Positions 51,054 to 60,722 of a DNA stretch of 64,000 bases are shown here, in pieces. How positions within the stretch are numbered: the stretch's first letter is position 1; each line of letters opens with the position of its first letter. The stretch lies in assembly GCA_009767595.1 (NCBI GenBank), contig VSDK01018595.1:63064-127063 (forward strand), in the 5' to 3' direction. The position numbers and the translations under genes are program-made. Under the pieces are notes generated by a model that made no database searches, had not been told where the DNA came from, and was given only the letters and a program-made list of their open reading frames with translations. This DNA is from Symbiodinium kawagutii (Eukaryota > Sar > Dinophyceae > Suessiales > Symbiodiniaceae).

Positions 51054-51098
51054 CACGAGCAAACCCCCTGGCGAATGCTTCAGCACCCGCTGCCGCGC
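51054..51098 (-). CDS. Exon candidate, unknown protein
   Basis: GAAAGAAGCAG|GCG and CTCGTG|GTGAAT enclose 45 bp. Phase 0 reads ARQRVLKHSPGGLLV. Phase 2 (AAAGAEAFARGFAR) is also open. The plus-strand frame across the same island (SPRANPLANASAPAAAPASF) is long and must be considered. Confidence 0.35.
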
Positions 51099-51287
51099 CT
51101 GCTTCTTTCGTCTCCAGAGCCAAGCAGCAACGGTCTCGGTGGATCGTTGCCGATGCTATGAACCACCCAACCGGTCGTGGCGGCTGGTCACTTTGGCCAC
51201 CAATGGCTTTGAACTGGTGGCTTGACTCATGGCCATCATGGTGAATGATGATGTGACGTTTTTTTCAATTCCTAGTAGGTTTCATCT

Positions 51288-51399
51288 GTGGCTTCTCAAA
51301 ACATAGGAAACCCCCCGAAGATGGTTGGCTTGTTAATTCCTAAAAATGATTAATTAATCACTGTGATTTGGGCGTACCCCTATTTTGAAAAGCCATCAT
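51288..51399 (-). mobile_element. Family A element
   Basis: TGTGGCTTCTCAAAACATAG left and CCCCTATTTTGAAAAGCCATC right. Confidence 0.78.
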
Positions 51400-51618
51400 T
51401 TGTTCAAAAGCCAGGTGAACCATGATTTTTGTCCCAAGTTCTGCTTCCTCACAGCTAGCAGCTAGGACGGCTGAGGTGGATTTGATGTACAAAAAACTCA
51501 TGGTTGTTTGATTTTGTTGCGTTCGTTAAAACATGTCAGGGTGGTTTCATTTTTGGTGAGGCAAAGCGACCAGCTCTGGGAGTGACCAATTTCCCGTAAG
51601 TTTGAAATCAAATGAGCC

Positions 51619-51930
51619 GTGGCCGAAACCCTATTGGATTTTAGCAGTTTCATGTTTAGTCAAACTGCAATCATGAAGTTTCTGGTCGCTGTTCACATGG
51701 AAGAATCTCTCAACAACAAACTCGTTGGGGCTGGACTATGGACATCGTATTCTCTCAGCGATGCGGAGGACCGCATGGTTTTTGGCTATGAGTCAGTCCA
51801 GGCGAACCCCAAACGGCTGGCAACCAATCCCAAAAAACGACGAGATTTGTCGGCAAGCTGCTGGAATGGGTCCACCGCTACACCATTTTTTGGATGGTTG
51901 GTGATGGTTGATTCATGGCTATGGTGGTGA
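51619..51930 (+). CDS. Coding-like block, unknown protein
   Basis: A plus frame from an ATG-like GTG/ATG region: ETLLDFSSFMFSQTAIMKFL, VAVHMEESLNNKLVGAGLWT, SLSDAEDRMVFGYESVQANP, KRLATNPKKRRDLSASCWNG. The last residues run into GGTTGGTGATGG filler. No family recognised. Confidence 0.35.
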   Translation: MAETLLDFSSFMFSQTAIMKFLVAVHMEESLNNKLVGAGLWTSYSLSDAEDRMVFGYESVQANPKRLATNPKKRRDLSASCWNGSTATPFFGWLVMVDSWLWW

Positions 51931-52021
51931 ACCATGTGGCTGGATGATGGTTAATGGTGGTTAGTAGTGGTAGAAAATGGTTGATGAAAATGGTGGCAGG
52001 GGCCCCCGTGGTTGGATTTGC

Positions 52022-52110
52022 AGCGCCATGGCAGGGCATCCTGCTCGGTCCCCCGCTCCGAACATCAGCAGCGAACCGAAGAAAATGGTGAGCCACGCCA
52101 GGTTGTTGAC
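52022..52110 (-). CDS. Exon candidate encoding a transmembrane-type helix
   Basis: GACGCGTCAG|GTC opens a phase-0 frame VNNLAWLTIFFGSLLMFGAG then DRAGCPAMA. A 17-20 residue hydrophobic stretch with aromatic residues at its edge looks like a membrane helix. The only reasonable downstream boundary is a GC donor (GCGCT|GCAAAT), a type used in dinoflagellates. A plus-strand alternative (AMAGHPARSPAPNISSEPKK) ends at AAAATG|GTGAGC. A family B element begins 28 bp away. Confidence 0.38.
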
Positions 52111-52137
52111 CTGACGCGTCATCAAGTGATCCATCTA

Positions 52138-52233
52138 TGGCGAGCTGGGTCAATATTAACCAACCAACCAATGGTTGACTAGCTGGTTAATGGTTAATGA
52201 TGAGGGAATAATAACCAACAATACTAGGGGATA
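52138..52233 (-). mobile_element. Family B element, partial
   Basis: TGGCGAGCTGGGTCAATATT left end intact; the right end stops at GGGGATAGACC. Confidence 0.65.
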
Positions 52234-52246
52234 GACCAGCTATATA

Positions 52247-52361
52247 TGGCCATGGGTCAATGTTAACCAACCAATAATGGGGGTAATACCCAACCATTGC
52301 ATAGGGAAAACAATGGTTAATGATAGGGGAACTAGAGGTACGGGGTTTTGACCCACTGCCA
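52247..52361 (-). mobile_element. Family B element with TA on the left
   Basis: TGGCCATGGGTCAATGTTAA left and GGGGTTTTGACCCACTGCCA right. In this copy the acceptor-like CACAG has become CACTG. Confidence 0.82.
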
Positions 52362-52564
52362 TCTATGATTCATGTATTGCACACATTGAACAAACCCTCT
52401 GTATCTTTGCCATTCACAATTATTGACTAAGTATTATGCTCCGTTATTTGGGACGGTATGGCTAGTAGTGGCTAATATGTAGCGTTGGCGTTTCTCATGG
52501 TTCATTCTGTCTTGATATATATACACAAACATCTATACGCATATGTATGGGTGATCATGATCAA

Positions 52565-52798
52565 TTAAGTAATTGAATGCCTACAAGGACCTTGAGATCT
52601 ACTCCGAAATTGTTTGAATATACTCGCACTGAGGACGTGACACTTGTACAGTAACATATGATTGCCACTGACCATTACGACCCAAATTTGCAAAGCACCA
52701 TTGACAGCAATAATGGGGATTTTATGGCTAGCAACTGCTTTAGCAATGGCAACCCATCGCGAAGAATCTATTGCCATAAATTGACGATCAAAAACCAT
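52565..52798 (-). CDS. Coding-like segment downstream of a family C element
   Basis: The minus frame reads VFDRQFMAIDSSRWVAIAKA, VASHKIPIIAVNGALQIWVV, MVSGNHMLLYKCHVLSASIF, then a stop near 52565. It begins directly after the family C end CACTCACCAG. Protein-like, with a hydrophobic central part. Not recognised. Confidence 0.42.
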   Translation of the reverse strand: MVFDRQFMAIDSSRWVAIAKAVASHKIPIIAVNGALQIWVVMVSGNHMLLYKCHVLSASIFKQFRSRSQGPCRHSIT

Positions 52799-52804
52799 TC
52801 TTAA

Positions 52805-52903
52805 CTGGTGAGTGGTTTCGACCCATGAGAAAAATGTTGGTCAACCAACTATTTGTTAACAATTACTAGGGGAAAAAACACATGAACTAAAACCACCAAC
52901 CAG
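52805..52903. mobile_element. Family C element with a GTGAGT end
   Basis: Left end CTGGTGAGTGG, i.e. CTG|GTGAGT, a consensus donor on the plus strand; right end AAAACCACCAACCAG. Minus-strand coding-like DNA follows it. Confidence 0.7.
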
Positions 52904-52973
52904 TGAACCACTGGAGAAAAAATGAAACCCTCCCTTAATCAGCTACTTGCAGGCTGGAAGCCATGGGAGCCAA

Positions 52974-53204
52974 CTACAATAGGGAAACCATCTGAAGAAA
53001 TGGTTGGGGGCCCACCTTGTACTTGCATTCTGCTGCGGATTCTGTCTTGGTGAGACATCCAAATAATGATGATTGACGTTTTATTTCCTCACGTTTTTTC
53101 AGTATACTGCCAAAAGCCAGGAAAAAAATTGTCATTGACAAATGAAAAACATGAAGTTGCAAGGTCACACAAATGAGAAAATTTATTGAGTCAGCAGTCC
53201 TCAT
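52974..53204 (-). CDS. Coding-like segment with donor
   Basis: The minus frame reads TLQLHVFHLSMTIFFLAFGS then FGCLTKTESAAECKYK, reaching ACAAG|GTGGGC near 53010, a good donor. The sequence after it (to 52974) is open but less convincing. The family C element lies 70 bp downstream, as an intron would. Confidence 0.33.
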   Translation of the reverse strand: MRTADSINFLICVTLQLHVFHLSMTIFFLAFGSILKKREEIKRQSSLFGCLTKTESAAECKYKVGPQPFLQMVSLL

Positions 53205-53377
53205 GAGCCATTACAAAGTGCAAACCGTAATATCTCACGAATCCATCAGCCATGCAAATGATGATAATTTAAATTAGTTCATACACTTCACATGTAATTA
53301 AATTAATCAAGGTTTACAATGACTCATGATATAAATGCAGTTTGGTGGTTTCTTGCACTCCCTCGGTCGATCTGCAG

Positions 53378-53458
53378 CGCGTGCGCGACCGCACGATCTT
53401 CGCACTGGCACTTGCATGCCAGCACGAAGACGGCGGGAACCCCCAGGAATTCAGATAG
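53378..53458 (+). CDS. Terminal exon candidate on the plus strand, or minus-strand exon
   Basis: A strong plus acceptor (TTGCACTCCCTCGGTCGATC then TGCAG|CGC) opens RVRDRTIFALALACQHEDGG then NPQEFR and TAG. The minus strand reads GVPAVFVLACKCQCEDRAVA then HALQIDRG over the same bases without a clear acceptor. A family A-like end (TGGTGGTTTCTTGCAC) sits at 53344 and may supply part of the pyrimidine tract. Confidence 0.35.
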   Translation, partial: RVRDRTIFALALACQHEDGGNPQEFR

Positions 53459-53708
53459 TCAATGAATTTTCCGGGATCAATTCAATGCAGGATCAATAGC
53501 TTGAATCAATGCGGGAATTGAACATCCAGGAATTAGCGAATTTTTTCAGCCTGACTTTGGGATTGCATGAATACTCTCAGACCCTGGTGTCTCCGTCCCC
53601 TGCTTCCAGTCGCGGCAGCCTGGGCTACCGCTTCAGACCTGCTCCTGCTGGAGGGGCAGCTGCGGCTTGGGAGCCGATCTCTCCTCCAAGTCAGCGATCA
53701 GCGAAGCA

Positions 53709-54384
53709 TCACAACTCTTGGCTGCGGCAGCGCAGGGAAGTAGATTGGTGCTGCTCCAGGGCAAACTCGTTGGGGTACCAGCGGTGGCAAAAATTGCACT
53801 GCAACCAATCCTGGAAAGCCTCGTCAGACTTAGACTTGGGCAGAGGCTCGGGCTTAACCTGAACCTGAGGCTGGGCTTGGGGCCAGCCCGGTGCCACCAA
53901 AATTTGGAGATTTCTCCAAGAAACTCTGGAATGTCTTTGGCAAAGATTTCTCTTTCATTTCATCCTCATTTCTGTCTCGCCGACAGCAGGACTTGTTCAT
54001 CGACATTAGTCCCAACCGTAAAACAATCTGTGGGCTCCTCTGCAATGGGTACAACATCATCCGAAATCTTGTGATCTTCTTAGAATCTCACGGATTCTTT
54101 GGCGGTCGAACGATGTTGACACTGTGTATCGCCGCCCTGAACTTCAAATTGCTCCACCTGGGAGAAGAAAACTTCCTCAGCAACTTGGAGTTGAAGATCT
54201 CTGAGGAGCGCCCAAGGCTGCCAGCGGCAGCAATGGTATGACTTTCTGACACTTGTGTCCTGGCTGTTTGCCAACTGCCTGCGGCAGATCTTGTAGCAGT
54301 CCTTCCGTGTGGCCATGCTGAAGAGCCACAGAGCCAGGTGATGAGTTCTGTTGCAACTGGGCGCAACAAGGTCTTTAGTTCCAC
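53709..54384 (-). pseudogene. Decayed gene with a CCHC-type zinc-finger motif
   Basis: Reading downward: a frame with KDCYKICRRQLANSQDTSVR and LLRDLQLQVAEEVFFSQVEQ to a TAA at 54080; the same frame resumes as DDVVPIAEEPTDCFTVGTNV; then, shifted, QVQVKPEPLPKSKSDEAFQD followed by a C-x2-C-x12-H-x6-C arrangement (CNFCHRWYPNEFALEQHQ..RC) at about 53730-53800; then, shifted again, CDASLIADLEERSAPKPQLP. The spacing fits a C2HC zinc finger of the sort found in nucleic-acid-binding or element-encoded proteins. Several indels and stops show it is no longer functional, unless the assembly is faulty. Confidence 0.42.
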
Positions 54385-54408
54385 GTCGTCAGGGCGTGAA
54401 TGACTTTG

Positions 54409-54495
54409 TTCGGTTTCAACACCTATGAAGAATAATATGAGTCAACCAATCAACCATTTGGCAATACCAGGAAAATGTTTGAAACCACCAGCCAG
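54409..54495. mobile_element. Family C element
   Basis: CGGTTTCAACACCTATGAAG, TGAGTCAACCAATCAACC and GAAACCACCAGCCAG. Left terminus shortened. Confidence 0.6.
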
Positions 54496-54499
54496 TAGT

Positions 54500-54690
54500 T
54501 GTTTAAGCATTATATACTGTTGGAATTATCATCGCCCGTTTACCACTCTAAGTCCCTATAAAAATTGCTTGAAACCACCAAACAGTTGATATATCCCCTA
54601 TCATTGCTTATAATCCCTTTATCATAAACCATTGTTGACAATTAATAAACCGACCAGAATAGTATTCACCAATGATCTGGACCACAAATG
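54500..54690. other. Filler, no gene seen
   Basis: TATATACTGTTGG and ACCACTCTAAGTCC-type sequence of mixed polarity, with further degenerate pieces of family C (GCTTGAAACCACC). Confidence 0.5.
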
Positions 54691-54891
54691 CTTATTCCAT
54701 CAATCAGCGTCAGCCATCAAGGATTGACTGGCCTGCTACCCCGTGCTCCAGTTCTGACTGGTCTCAGCGTAATGAAGTGGTCAATAGTCGGAGTCCGAGC
54801 GTCATTATCTCAGCATTCAACTGGTGATTCTGAACTGGAAGGCCTTCAGATCATTACAACCTCAACCCTTCAAGAGCTTGATGAGCTGTAG
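54688..54891 (+). CDS. Coding-like frame, unknown protein
   Basis: 67 codons: SVSHQGLTGLLPRAPVLTGL, SVMKWSIVGVRASLSQHSTG, SELEGLQIITTSTLQELDEL, TAG stop. Natural composition; no splice sites chosen. The antisense frames are interrupted. Confidence 0.3.
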   Translation: MLIPSISVSHQGLTGLLPRAPVLTGLSVMKWSIVGVRASLSQHSTGDSELEGLQIITTSTLQELDEL

Positions 54892-54992
54892 TATAAACCG
54901 TGAATGACCAGCCTAACCGTGAAGTTTACCATGCTTTCAGAAGGAGGGTGACTGGCCTCAATCGGTTTCCTGGCCGACGTGATTTACACCAA

Positions 54993-55097
54993 ATGGGGTG
55001 TTTCTCAAGTAATAGGGGACCCCCTGTTATCATCCTTGATATCTATATCAACAAGCCAACATAAATTGCGGGTTCCACCATTTCAAGAAACTACCAC
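54993..55097 (+). mobile_element. Family A element
   Basis: TGGGGTGTTTCTCAAGTAATA left and CCATTTCAAGAAACTACCAC right. Confidence 0.75.
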
Positions 55098-55179
55098 AGG
55101 GGAGCTGCTAAACCATCATTGTTGGCCATGTTTGGGTTTGTCGCCATTTTCAGAAACACTTGTATCTATTTGGTAGATC

Positions 55180-55480
55180 CCCTACTATTGTTGATTGTTA
55201 ACCCGTATTAACCATTGAACATTGGTTAACCATGGCTGATTAGCCATTGGCCACCATCATTTTAAGAAACAAACAAACCAATATAGTTGTTATATCCCGT
55301 ATCATTGTTGGTGAGCTTATCCTCCATTAATCATGAAATCATCCTCTATAAACCATTCAGGAACCATCCAAATCCAACACATTGTTGGTGATCATGATTC
55401 AATATAATCAACCAACATAGTGAACACCATTGTTGGTGATTATCCCCAGAATTTAATGGTTATAGCCCCTCGTAATCCAC
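55180..55480. repeat. CCA-polarity filler
   Basis: TATCCCGTATCATTG, AATCATCCTCTATAAACC and AACCATCC words before the exon candidate at 55528. Confidence 0.55.
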
Positions 55481-55527
55481 CGCATTTCACGGACCAATCC
55501 CCGCACACGGCAAACGCCATGCCTCAC

Positions 55528-55586
55528 CCACTTTGCCGTGCCGCCAAGAGACCACTTGGATGTCCGTGTCCCAGTTCCCCAAGGAC
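55528..55586 (-). CDS. Exon candidate with strong donor
   Basis: GCTGCCTGCTGTCGAG|GTCC and AAAGTGG|GTGAGG enclose 59 bp. With one leading base it reads SLGNWDTDIQVVSWRHGKV. Phase 0 (VLGELGHGHPSGLLAARQS) is also open and would join an upstream hydrophobic run (KLLLLLVATTEPCWLPA) resembling a signal peptide. Confidence 0.45.
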
Positions 55587-56225
55587 CTCGACAGCAGGCA
55601 GCCAGCATGGCTCCGTCGTGGCCACCAGCAACAGCAACAGCTTGTGGACCCTCTATTTCTACTGGAAACGTGATGGTTAACCATCATTGAACCATGAACA
55701 ACAGCTTGTTTTCCATCAACTGGCTTGTTAGCCATTCATTTCTGGTGAAACCATTATAGTTCATTGAACAAAGCCTTCAATACAATGTTTGTTGTTTCTC
55801 TTTAGTGTGAATCAAAGAAACTGAAGTCGTACCTTGTTGGATATGCAGACATGTCTGCCAAAATTTGCATGTCCACATATATGCTGTATACTATCGAACC
55901 ATGTATGCCATGTGCACGCTTCAAGAAATGGTAATAAAATATATAAAGCATATTTCATATATAATTTTTCTTTATAGTGTACAAATCCAACAATCGATAA
56001 CAATCAAGAAGTAAATCTTATAAACGATAACGGTGCCCGATGCCCTTGACAGAGAACAAACACAATACACTCATGGCCATGGCTCAAGCATGGGGTATGA
56101 CCATTCCGCAGTGATCCATGGGTATAGAACGGTCTGGATCACCTGCGTTTTGGTATTGATCGGAGCTATAGAATGGATGTGACCTGTGTCTGATCTACAC
56201 CTTACATTTTGAGAAGAGCTGCACT

Positions 56226-56426
56226 ATGAAAAAACTTTGGCCACACCATTGGTGGAGGCAACGTCATGTGCATCAAGTACCAACCCTCTTGGTCAAGCCA
56301 CCCTCCAAAACATGGGTCTTTTCACATCCCAGCAGAAGACATAGCGGGCCGACTCATCTGGTCTTTTTCGGGGATGTTCACCTTGACCCACACCCGACCC
56401 TCGCAAATACCTATTATAATAGATAG
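56226..56426 (+). other. Open frame of doubtful value
   Basis: 66 codons, His/Pro-rich (SHPSRRHSGPTHLVFFGDVH). No boundary signals; could be a decayed coding remnant. Confidence 0.18.
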
Positions 56427-56857
56427 CTAACCCCCAACAACAAATACCAGAGTGGTAGAAACCAGCTGGTTACCTACTAACTATGATATACTATGGACTA
56501 CAATGGTAACTCGAAGCGATACGGGACAGCCACTCCGGTTGAGCTGTCAACCACTATCCATCACCAAGCAAGAATACACCCAGTTGAAACAATTGGAACT
56601 ACTGAGCTGAATGTCAACGACTTTATTGTCGGCAGCAATGGTAACCATTAATATGCTCATCAACATCAATCATCAACAATCAATATTTAGTAACAATCAT
56701 CAAGAATCATCAATCATCAAGAATCATCAACATCAATCATCATGGTAACCATCAACATCAATCAACAGTCATTGGGAATAACTAGCATTTGGTTAGAAGC
56801 CTCCTGGTAGCTCCTGGCATCCTCCCTGAAGCCCTTTAAACGGCTAGTCCTGGGTAC

Positions 56858-56897
56858 CCCCCGCTCCTGGCCTCGCTCCCTCCCAACCGTTGTGAAC
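56858..56897 (-). CDS. Exon candidate, Gly/Arg-rich, weak
   Basis: ATTCTTGAACCAG|GTT and GCGGGGG|GTACCC enclose 40 bp, open in all three phases (e.g. SQRLGGSEARSGG). The island also contains GGGTACCCC like the family A inner repeat. Confidence 0.25.
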
Positions 56898-56959
56898 CTG
56901 GTTCAAGAATCACCACCACGATTCACCATTGCGGAGCCATTCATTGCCATCAAATCAGG

Positions 56960-57780
56960 ACAACGGTGATGAACCAACAATCAATATTAATGTTATATAA
57001 ATTAATAACCATCTATTGATATTGACTAATTTAGTAATTATGAACCAGCAATGAAACATTCATTCGACATTACGTAACCATCAATAATCAAGCATATGAA
57101 CCAATAAATACAATTTATTCACATGTATTCACCATTGTTAGCCGTTACATAACCATCAGTTTAAGCATTAGCCATCACTTAACAACTACCAACAGTTATT
57201 AACCATCCTCAAGTGACATACACTTGACCATCAATTGACCGTCACTTCACCATACACTTACCTATTACTCAGAATATTAACTTGCCATCACTTTACATGC
57301 ATTAGCCAACCATGTTGAACATCAATTGCCCACTGCCACTGTTGACCACAACTTGACCATCAATCATTGACCAACCATATGAAGCTTCAATGGACCATGA
57401 CTCAACCTTCATATGAACCCATCAATGAACCATCAATTCACCATCGCCTAACCTACGTAAACTAAACACCAGCAAACCAATAATGGCAAACCAACTCAAT
57501 ACGATAACCAGTAATCAAATTCAACCAATCATTAACCATGAACTACCCATCAATCTGACTAGCCATCAAAAATTTAATCATTATCCAACCATAAGAATGA
57601 ACCATAGTTTAAGCATCTGGTCAACCATTTACCGTCGGTTTAACCATTAATTTAATCATCTGTTTAACCACCAACCATTATTGTTGCCTATGAACCCCTT
57701 TTATTCACCACTATAATCCACCTGTTATCATCATCATTGTATCTTATTACCAACCGGATAATTAATCTATCATAAACTTA
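56960..57780. repeat. CCA-polarity low-complexity filler, 0.8 kb
   Basis: AACCATCAATAATC, CACTTGACCATCAATTG, AACCAACTCAATACG and TTTAACCACCAACC words throughout. No coding frame. Confidence 0.85.
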
Positions 57781-57786
57781 TATATA

Positions 57787-57902
57787 TGGCAGTGGGTCAA
57801 AATCCTGTACCCTTGGTTCCCCATGATTAACCATTGTCTTCCCTATAGTTTTGTTGCTAATTCACCCCCATTATTGTTGGTCAATATTGACCCAGCTTGC
57901 CA
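57787..57902 (+). mobile_element. Family B element with TA flanks
   Basis: TGGCAGTGGGTCAAAATCCT left and ATATTGACCCAGCTTGCCA right. Confidence 0.82.
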
Positions 57903-58142
57903 TACAGTTGGTATATATCCCCTATAATTGTTTGCTATCATCCCCTATTTACCATTAACCAGCCATTGTTTTCCCTATTGTTGTTGGTCAATGGCTGGTT
58001 AAAGGTTAATCCTATTATTATATATCCCCTATTATTTGTTGGTTATGTGATTGGTTGTTGGTTAATGGTTAAACCATTGACCCCCATTATTGTTGGTCAT
58101 TATCCCCTATTATTTGTTGGTTAACTGCTTGACCCTCGCCAT
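57903..58142 (+). mobile_element. Mosaic of partial family B copies
   Basis: CCCCTATAATTGTTTGCTATC, CCATTGTTTTCCCTATTGTT and TTGACCCCCATTATTGTTGG recur three times, ending with TTAACTGCTTGACCCTCGCCA. Looks like nested or unequally recombined copies. Confidence 0.6.
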
Positions 58143-58159
58143 ATCCATTCACCATTCAC

Positions 58160-58216
58160 CGCCAAGCCACGGCTCCCAACGGAACTTCTCCGTCAACAGC
58201 GCCCATAAGGAGTAGC
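58160..58216 (-). CDS. Exon candidate in the GC-richest island
   Basis: A pyrimidine-rich run ending CTCCGCCGCGCAG|GCT and TTGGCG|GTGAAT enclose 57 bp. With two leading bases it reads YSLWALLTEKFRWEPWLG; with one it reads LLLMGAVDGEVPLGAVAW. Upstream (58217-58300) lies GGGGCCCCCGTG-type GC repeat. C-rich filler left, TATGG-rich filler right. Confidence 0.43.
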
Positions 58217-58299
58217 CTGCGCGGCGGAGCGCGGGCGCCGCGAGCGCAAGTGGCGCCCGTGAAAAACGTGGCCCCCGTGGCGCGTGAGGGGCCCCCGTG

Positions 58300-58740
58300 A
58301 TGGTTTCGAGCCGCAGATTTTGGATGTTTATCTATGGCATTCTATGGATATCTATGGTTATTTCAGCAATGTCCATGTTGTTTGTCTCGTGGTCGTTTTT
58401 TGATAATGGTTGTTTGATCTCAACCATGAACAACAATCAACAAAGGACCGCGAGACAAACAACAACGATGACCACAAAACAACCAACAACCAATCAGAAC
58501 CAACAATAACGAGTACAAGTAACAACAAACAGCAACAGGCAATAGCAACAACATACTGGTCCGATAGCTAAGATTAGCTAACACAAACCGTTTGAAACTT
58601 GTAATCGACAAGATTTTGCCATCGTTAATATTGCCACCATTGAATAGCCTACAACATCAACAACGATGCTCTGAGTTGATTACAGGGTCAAAAATCAACA
58701 AACACCAAGGGCAGTGGTTAGATTAAAACCGTAAGGAGCA
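58300..58740. repeat. Filler switching from TGG to CAA polarity
   Basis: TCTATGGCATTCTATGG words to about 58410, then CAACAATCAACAAAGG and AACAACCAACAACC words. The switch point is near 58420. Confidence 0.6.
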
Positions 58741-58867
58741 GTCATTTCTTTGAGGTGAAGCTACTGAGATGCAGAGGTGGACGGCTGGCAGCTTTTCAGT
58801 GCACTCCAAGTGCGGCTGGTTTCCTTCGAAGGCAGCGTGTGACTGAAAAAAAATGGTCGATGTCCGA

Positions 58868-59068
58868 CTAAAATATTGGCTTCATAGAGTTGTCAAAAAA
58901 GTGGTCTGAGAAAACATCTGAATCAAGTTGATGGATTTCTGTGTTCATTGCTATCCCAGTCTGTTGCCGACCGGCTTGAGAGGCTGCCCCAAGCAAAAAC
59001 CACTCTGGTGAGCTGTTTGCAAAACCGCCGGAAACACTGAGGGTTGGTAGAAACTCATTGATGGTTAA
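58868..59068 (-). pseudogene. Coding-like block, unknown protein
   Basis: A 66-codon minus frame without its own ATG, ending at TAG: NEFLPTLSVSGGFANSSPEW, FLLGAASQAGRQQTGIAMNT, EIHQLDSDVFSDHFFDNSMK, PIF. Very natural composition. It could be the last exon of a gene or an element fragment. No homologue recognised. Confidence 0.4.
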
Positions 59069-59311
59069 TTAATCAGCTTTCCCACAAACTTGTAAACCCG
59101 ATCCCTGTTGTGATTGACCACTTGCCGAAAATGTGATGACTAGTCGCTGAGATTCATAGAATGCTGATTCATGGCTATACAATGATTGTGATTGGCCAAT
59201 CTTCGCAACTAGCATCGCCACAAACCTCATGATTCATATTACTTGCGCTGCTGGAAACTAACATAGACCCTCCCAAATACAGGTTGGAAGATCAGCTTCC
59301 TATTGGGATAC

Positions 59312-59405
59312 CAAAAGGTAGGGTCCGGCCGCTGCCTGCCACTGGCAGTGCCAGCACTTGGGCTTGCCGCAGGGTGGCCGGCACATAGTAGGACACGTAC
59401 GCTGC
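59312..59405 (-). CDS. Exon candidate, cysteine-rich
   Basis: GGCCCTGATGCCACCAG|GCAG and CTTTTG|GTATCC enclose 94 bp. The frame that continues from 60577-60630 reads QRTCPTMCRPPCGKPKCWHC then QWQAAAGPYLL. Five Cys and one His in 17 residues (C-x3-C-x3-C-x4-C-x2-C) could bind metal or form disulfides. Another phase (SVRVLLCAGHPAASPSAGTA) is open too. Confidence 0.4.
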
Positions 59406-59523
59406 CTGGTGGCATCAGGGCCATGAGGGCCATCAACAAAGGAGAATAGGGTAGTGAGGGCCAGGATGATGGTGATGATCACCCGGTGGCTGATCACCTA
59501 GGAACCGGCAGTTTTAGAGATTA

Positions 59524-59637
59524 TTGATGTTGATGTTGATGTTGATGTTGATATATGATGATGACGATGACGATGACGATGACGATGACAATGATTATGA
59601 TAATGATGATGATGATGATTATTATTATCATTAAGAT

Positions 59638-59672
<35 letters not shown>

Positions 59673-59745
59673 TGACGACGGCGACGACGATGATGACGCC
59701 GATGATGAGGATGATGACGATGATGATGACATCCACCAGCAGTTG
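59524..59745. repeat. GAT-based microsatellite cluster
   Basis: (GATGTT)n, (GATGAC)n, (GATGAT)n and (GACGAC)n blocks follow each other. Long frames of poly-Asp/Met on the plus strand and poly-His or Ile/Val on the minus strand are translations of the repeat. Confidence 0.95.
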
Positions 59746-59912
59746 CAACTGACATATCGAATCCACTAGCACCTCATGGAGCAGGGGCTGCCTCGATATG
59801 CAGCTCAAAACTATCTTCAAACGGCAGCCAACGTGGCACAGCCCCACTGTCATCAAACGGTAGAAATGATGTCAAGCACAATCATCAATACGACCATCAA
59901 CCATGCTCAACA

Positions 59913-60095
59913 ATGGCAATGATCAATGCTTGGTACAGTAGCTATTTGGACGATCCATGCTTGTTGATCATTCACGAACCATCACTTGGGCTCCCTAAAA
60001 CCTGGCATCAGCTGGATCGTTCGAACAACTCAGCTGGAATGCTCATCGAAAACTCGGGAAGAAAGCCTCTGGAGCTGGGTTTTGAAGTGACATGA
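59913..60095 (+). CDS. Coding-like frame, weak
   Basis: 60 codons: INAWYSSYLDDPCLLIIHEP, SLGLPKTWHQLDRSNNSAGM, LIENSGRKPLELGFEV, TGA. Natural composition, but no splice signals or family. Confidence 0.25.
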   Translation: MAMINAWYSSYLDDPCLLIIHEPSLGLPKTWHQLDRSNNSAGMLIENSGRKPLELGFEVT

Positions 60096-60245
60096 AGTGA
60101 CATGTCTTAACCAACTTCTGCTTGGATCCACCTTACTGACTTACCTATGAACGAAACCTGGTGATTTCCATCTTCCAGGTCTGCTTCTCCAGAGCCCCTT
60201 CAAACTCATTGTACGAAGAAAGTGCTATTAACTACTCTCAATAGC

Positions 60246-60309
60246 TGGGGGACCCGGTAAGAAACCAGGCGTCACTTTGGGGCTGGCCCATGACTTGAGA
60301 AACAGCCAC
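60246..60309. mobile_element. Family A element, heavily diverged
   Basis: Only CTGGGGGACCC and CATGACTTGAGAAACAGCC remain recognisable. Confidence 0.35.
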
Positions 60310-60576
60310 ACACAGTGGTTGTTTAAGCATGTGAATGTCCCTTATTATTCACCATTTCACCATTGATGATTGCTGGTTAAGCTTGTTGTTCGCAAGGATC
60401 GTCCCCTATTTTGAACCATCACTAACTATATCTATATATTATACATAACCCACCAAAAACATGGATAAAACCGATGAAGAAAAACCCTTAAACAAACCAT
60501 AGGCGTTGATCCCCGTTAAACGAACCCCAAAAAATCCAGGGTCCCAAGGAGTGGCCCAGCCGTGGGTCGCCTCTAC

Positions 60577-60630
60577 GCGCGAGTCCCGGAATCGTAGGAA
60601 GACGTTGAGACGACCATCACGGCGTTGGTC
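60577..60630 (-). CDS. Exon candidate, unknown protein
   Basis: GGCGGCGCAG|GAC (behind a strong pyrimidine tract) and CGCGC|GTAGAG enclose 54 bp. With one leading base it reads TNAVMVVSTSSYDSGTR plus two bases, avoiding the in-frame TAG that lies inside the donor. Phase 0 (DQRRDGRLNVFLRFRDSR) is also open and stays open to GGGG|GTTCGT. The phase-1 reading fits both neighbours (62590-62674 and 59312-59405). Confidence 0.43.
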
Positions 60631-60722
60631 CTGCGCCGCCCGCTGCAAGCGAAGACGAGCAGCGGGGGAAGTAGCATCACTAGTGGTATGGTTAACCAAC
60701 CATGGTTGATGGTGTATTCATA

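Noticed and set aside
59498..59856. Long frames encoding poly-His/Arg or poly-Ile/Val on the minus strand and poly-Met/Thr on the plus strand.
   Set aside because: They are translations of the GAT-type microsatellite and extend only as far as the repeat.
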